Below, in pieces: positions 60,866 through 64,000 of a DNA stretch of 64,000 nucleotides; the stretch's first letter is position 1; each line of letters opens with the position of its first letter. The notes under the pieces are model-generated. The model was not told the DNA's origin and made no database searches. It was given only the letters and a program-made list of their open reading frames with translations. Made by a program: the position numbers and the translations under genes. This DNA is from Terriglobales bacterium. GTDB lineage: Bacteria > Acidobacteriota > Terriglobia > Terriglobales > Acidobacteriaceae. The stretch spans positions 62,001 through 126,000 of the forward strand of contig DASRER010000021.1 in NCBI GenBank assembly GCA_035651995.1, given 5' to 3'.

Positions 60866-62509
60866 CTACGTCTCTTTGGCGACCAGGCGGGCTTCGCCAA
60901 GGTCGAGTTCGCGCTCGATCTCGCGCAGCAATTCGTCGCTGATGTGGCCTTCGTTGCGAAGCTGTACCGCCCTTTCGCGCTCGACCTCGATCATCTGCCG
61001 CGAGAGGTCAACGAACCGGCGGTAGAAGCCGGCGTCAATCCCGTCCTGCGCGTCGCCGCCTTCGCGCAGGCTGGCGAGGCGGTGCCGGTAGTGCTGTTCC
61101 AGGTCTTTGTAAATCCCGCCCGCGTCGGGCGGCGCGGCTTTCCTCGCGCTTTCCAGCCACACCAGCGCGGATTCCAGGATGATGCGCCGCGCCTGCCTTT
61201 CTTCGGTGCGGGGCGCGGCCGTGCCGGCCAGTCCGAGCACGCGGATGAGCAGCGGCAAAGTGAGTCCCTGGAGGACGAGCGTCACCAGGATCACGAAGAA
61301 GGCGAGAAAGATGATCATGTTGCGCTGGGGGAACGGCCGGCCGTCAGCGAGCATCTGCGGCAGAGCGATGGCCGCGGCCAGCGAGATGACGCCGCGCATG
61401 CCCGTCCAGCCGGCAACGAAGATCTGGCGCCGCGATGGCATGCGCTCAGCCTGGTGCAGCAAGCGCCGGCGAATCACGTTGGCCAAGTAAGCGCCGGGAT
61501 ACATCCACAAAATCCGCAGCAGAATGAGGAATGTGCTGAAACCAAGGCCGTAGAACAGCAAGGTTGACATGCCCAGGTCGCGGATCTCAGCGCGCACCAA
61601 GGGCAGCTGCAGGCCAATCAGCACGAACACGAGCCCATTGAGGATGAAGGTGAGCGCTTCCCACACCGCCCAGGCCTGAAGACGCACGCTCGGCGAAAAG
61701 AAGTGCGAACTCTTGCGGCTCAGGTACAGGCCGCACGCGACCACCGCCAGCACGCCCGAGGCGTGAACGTAGTCGGCGGCGAGGTAGGCGACATAAGGCG
61801 TGAGAATGCTGAGCGCGATCTCGATGGGGCCGTCGTCCACCCGGTCCTCAATCTGGTGGACGATCTCGCCAATCACCAATCCGATTCCGGCGCCCATTGC
61901 GATCAGGTATCCGAGCCGGAGAAAACCGCCGGTGAACGTCGGGAAACGGCCGTTGACCAGCAGTCCGATGCCGAACTCAAGGGCGAGCAGCGCGCTGGCG
62001 TCGTTGAGCAGGCTTTCGCCTTCGAGGATGTCAATGAGACGCCTGGGCAGGCCAACGCGCTTCGCGATGGCGGTGGCGGCGATGGCGTCGGTGGGCGCGA
62101 CGACGGCGCCGAGCACGAGGCCAACGCGCCAGTCGAATCCCGGCAGGAGCCATTGTCCGGCCTCCGTGACGGCGAGCACGGTGAACGTGACCAGTCCGAA
62201 GGCGAGGAAGCAAATGCTCACCAGATGATAGCGGAATTCGCGCCACGACGTGAGCCAGGCCGCGCTGTAGAGCAGCGGCGGCAGAATGATGAAGAAGATC
62301 AGGTCGGGATTGAGCGTGACGCGGGGTATGCCGGGAATGAAGCTGAGCAGCAGGCCGCCCAACACCATCACGATCGGATACGGCGTGCGCAGCTTCCGCG
62401 CCAGCACGCCGAACACGACGACGAACAGCAGCAGGATCAGGAATACGATTTCCAGACCGTGGATGGCGTTCGTCGGCACAAAGCCTCGCTCGCCTAGAAA
62501 ATACAGCAA
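60866..62509 (-). CDS. Na+/H+ antiporter (CPA1 family)
   Basis: The 547-residue membrane protein has about 11-12 helices (18-440) and a cytoplasmic tail with helical His/Arg/Glu-rich content. The core shows GAVVAPTDAIAATAIAKRVGLP and ILEGESLLNDASALLALEFG, which contain the ND motif of CPA1 exchangers. It expels Na+ (or K+) in exchange for H+. It starts at ATG 62509, near the tRNA upstream. Confidence 0.9.
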   Translation of the reverse strand: MLYFLGERGFVPTNAIHGLEIVFLILLLFVVVFGVLARKLRTPYPIVMVLGGLLLSFIPGIPRVTLNPDLIFFIILPPLLYSAAWLTSWREFRYHLVSICFLAFGLVTFTVLAVTEAGQWLLPGFDWRVGLVLGAVVAPTDAIAATAIAKRVGLPRRLIDILEGESLLNDASALLALEFGIGLLVNGRFPTFTGGFLRLGYLIAMGAGIGLVIGEIVHQIEDRVDDGPIEIALSILTPYVAYLAADYVHASGVLAVVACGLYLSRKSSHFFSPSVRLQAWAVWEALTFILNGLVFVLIGLQLPLVRAEIRDLGMSTLLFYGLGFSTFLILLRILWMYPGAYLANVIRRRLLHQAERMPSRRQIFVAGWTGMRGVISLAAAIALPQMLADGRPFPQRNMIIFLAFFVILVTLVLQGLTLPLLIRVLGLAGTAAPRTEERQARRIILESALVWLESARKAAPPDAGGIYKDLEQHYRHRLASLREGGDAQDGIDAGFYRRFVDLSRQMIEVERERAVQLRNEGHISDELLREIERELDLGEARLVAKET

Positions 62510-62695
62510 ATCAGAGGTCGAATCGCAGCGCCGCAGCGGGTTTGGGCCAGGTCCGCTTCGAGTCAGATTCAGGTTCTCGAGGCGGATTCGGGGAGTTTTT
62601 TCCAGCGCGCGGGTGGAGATTTGACTATCGGTATAGCCTCAGAGACAATTTAAGAGCAGTTGGATCGCCGCCCGGCGGTCCGGTAATTCCCGAGT

Positions 62696-62771
62696 GGGCC
62701 TGTGGCGCAGCTGGGAGCGCGCTTCCATGGCATGGAAGAGGTCGTCGGTTCGATCCCGACCAGGTCCACCA
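62696..62771 (+). tRNA. tRNA-Ala (anticodon GGC)
   Basis: The 76-base cloverleaf folds completely: acceptor GGGCCTG/CAGGTCC, D stem GCGC/GCGC, anticodon stem CTTCC/GGAAG with loop ATGGCAT, T loop TTCGATC, and encoded CCA. The G3-U70 pair, the identity mark of tRNA-Ala, is present. The anticodon GGC reads GCC. Confidence 0.97.
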
Positions 62772-62807
62772 TCTTTTCTTACACTTAGCGGACCCACCTT
62801 TTCGCGC

Positions 62808-62829
62808 TTGGCCGGAAATTGGCCGGAAA
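62808..62829. repeat. 11-bp tandem repeat TTGGCCGGAAA x2 near the tRNA/integrase junction
   Basis: Two perfect copies lie between the tRNA 3' end and the integrase stop codon. They may be recombinase-arm or accessory-factor sites of an integrated element. Confidence 0.6.
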
Positions 62830-62831
62830 TT

Positions 62832-63992
62832 TCAAAAACCTTCTTCCGTTTCTGACTTCAATCTAAGTTCTCGGCTGATCGCTTCCACCGTTGCCTTCAC
62901 GCTTTCGGGAATCTCCTGCATGTAAACGTCGGTGGTCGTCGCCAGCCGCGAGTGCCGCAACAACGCCTGGATGTCCTTGGGCGTCCCTTTCTTCTGTGCC
63001 AGCGTGGCAATCGTTCGCCGGATCACCTGAAAGGTCAGCTTCGGCAGCCCGCACTCCTCCGCCAGCTTCCGCATCTTCCTCCGGTAATTCTGCGGATCAA
63101 TGAATCCGCCCTTCTTTAACCGGTTCGAGAAGATGAAGTCATCAGGCTCGGAATGCTTCGATTCCTGCCGCCACAACCAGAGATCATCTGCCAGCTCTTT
63201 CGGGATATGCACCGGGCGCAGCGCCTTCCGGGTCTTACCCCAATTGCGCAGCTTGCCTCGAAACACGGTTTCCCGCAGTTCCAGCAGGCACTCGTCGTAA
63301 TTGAAATCGCGCCAGCGCAGCCCGAACAGTTCACTGGGCCGCAACGCGACCGTCATGTCCAGTTCGAGAACCAGTCTGTCCTTCAAAGACAAATGGGCCA
63401 GCACGCTTCGCAGTTGATCCCAGCTCAGAACCGTGGTGTCGGTCTCCCGCAATTGCTTGGGAACCTCGACCTTCCGCGCTGGGTCTTTGGGAAGGAAGTC
63501 CTGGTCCACAGCTTCGGCAAAAATGTCGCGCAGGTGCGCGCGAATCTGAAGCACGCGATCCCGCGAGCGAGTTTTTGCCAGGTCGTTCAAGTGAACCTGC
63601 AACGTGAACTTGTCGAAATTCTCCAGCGGAACGCTCTCGAATTTATCGAGCAGATCTTTCTGGAGAATGCACTTCTTGTCCCGTGCTGTTTCTTCCTTCC
63701 AGTTTGCTTCTTTCAGCGGAAGCCAGCGATAGCGAACAAACCAGCCGAACGTAACCACCTTCTTCTCGGCCAGCGGTTGGGGAGTGTTCCCCGTCCGCTT
63801 CGCAATCTCGACTTCCAGGGCATCGCGAGCCTGAAACTTGGTCAATTGCGAGCGAAGCCCGAGCGGAATCGGTGACGCCGTTCTCCACTCTTCCTGGCCG
63901 GTTTCAGGATTGAATCGCTTGACCTCGTAATACCCGTACCACTTCTTACCTTTGGGGCGAACCCAGCCCTTCTGGTACGACCTCTTTGCCAT
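62832..63992 (-). CDS. Tyrosine-recombinase integrase of an element inserted at tRNA-Ala
   Basis: The 386-residue protein has an N-terminal Arm-binding-type region (YEVKRFNPETG), a core-binding domain (about 80-165), and a catalytic domain with Arg218 (ALRPSELFGLRW), Arg325, His347 (LLRHSRL) and Tyr357 (TTTDVYMQ). The position before Arg325 normally filled by His (HxLRH) is Gln322 (FQVIRR). GGAG precedes the ATG at 63992. The stop is 60 bases from the tRNA 3' end, so the element extends to the right beyond the window. Confidence 0.93.
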   Translation of the reverse strand: MAKRSYQKGWVRPKGKKWYGYYEVKRFNPETGQEEWRTASPIPLGLRSQLTKFQARDALEVEIAKRTGNTPQPLAEKKVVTFGWFVRYRWLPLKEANWKEETARDKKCILQKDLLDKFESVPLENFDKFTLQVHLNDLAKTRSRDRVLQIRAHLRDIFAEAVDQDFLPKDPARKVEVPKQLRETDTTVLSWDQLRSVLAHLSLKDRLVLELDMTVALRPSELFGLRWRDFNYDECLLELRETVFRGKLRNWGKTRKALRPVHIPKELADDLWLWRQESKHSEPDDFIFSNRLKKGGFIDPQNYRRKMRKLAEECGLPKLTFQVIRRTIATLAQKKGTPKDIQALLRHSRLATTTDVYMQEIPESVKATVEAISRELRLKSETEEGF

Positions 63993-64000
63993 AGTTCTCC

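Noticed and set aside
62832-63992. Second element or phage genes with the integrase
   Set aside because: The integrase is the last gene in the window, so cargo cannot be judged.

Overview
The window is a GC-rich bacterial chromosome segment that carries core genes almost from end to end. Gene order and content suggest an Acidobacteriota member, probably Terriglobia/Koribacter-like. The evidence is a very large Oar-type TonB-dependent outer-membrane protein with an N-terminal carboxypeptidase-regulatory domain, LPS-transport genes (a diderm), a DUF4097 protein, two AsmA-family proteins and spacers full of short reiterated phrases. This placement is an inference from gene content; no 16S gene or search result supports it.

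Layout. Positions 28-5245 (minus) form an MsbA-like exporter-yicC-gmk-rpoZ-coaBC operon. Positions 5400-14636 (minus) hold a secreted protein of duplicated architecture, rapZ, hpf, rpoN, lptB and a large LptC/LptA-like protein. This is the conserved lpt-rpoN-hpf-rapZ neighbourhood, but ptsN is absent and a plus-strand lipoprotein gene plus a decayed partial copy sit in its place. Positions 14837-19005 (plus) carry rlmB, an M1-like protein with a broken zinc-peptidase motif and a beta-CASP nuclease. trpD (minus) is divergent from a CHASE2 cyclase, a small secreted protein and an M48 protease (plus). Positions 24213-27389 carry sucC-VOC-sucD, ndk and a tautomerase. Positions 27551-29325 (minus) carry a monooxygenase-like protein and purA, divergent from mutM and a ROK kinase. 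Positions 31457-38176 (minus) hold a DUF4097 protein, hisC, rluB, scpB, scpA, trpS and a site-2 protease. The TonB-linked outer-membrane protein occupies 38673-42188. Positions 42332-54455 (minus) are a tightly packed envelope block: ECF sigma, anti-sigma with a TonB-C-like tail, a 502-aa secreted protein, a TPR-like protein, rnc, three consecutive signal peptidase I genes, AsmA, a secreted protein, a left-handed-beta-helix acyltransferase and a DinB protein. A 1-kb gene-free stretch full of repeats precedes a second AsmA protein (55477). A secreted phosphoesterase, a Na+/H+ antiporter and tRNA-Ala(GGC) follow. The tRNA is abutted by a tyrosine integrase whose element runs off the right edge.

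Themes. Outer-membrane biogenesis and protein export dominate: LptB, LptC/A, MsbA-like, AsmA x2, LepB x3, S2P, M48 and the sigma/anti-sigma pair. The unusual points are: (1) at least thirteen spacers built from degenerate 7-8-mer tandem phrases, often as inverted arms; (2) a composite two-palindrome repeat at 19.0 and 54.8 kb, part of which appears inside trpD as an in-frame insertion; (3) a VOC gene translationally coupled between sucC and sucD; (4) three tandem lepB genes; (5) an HQLAH pseudo-M1 peptidase; (6) a TrpRS with a Fe-S-type cysteine set; (7) a probable CTG start. I did not see one wholly novel multi-gene system. The repeat families and the sigma/TonB-C/LepB envelope block are the best candidates for new biology.
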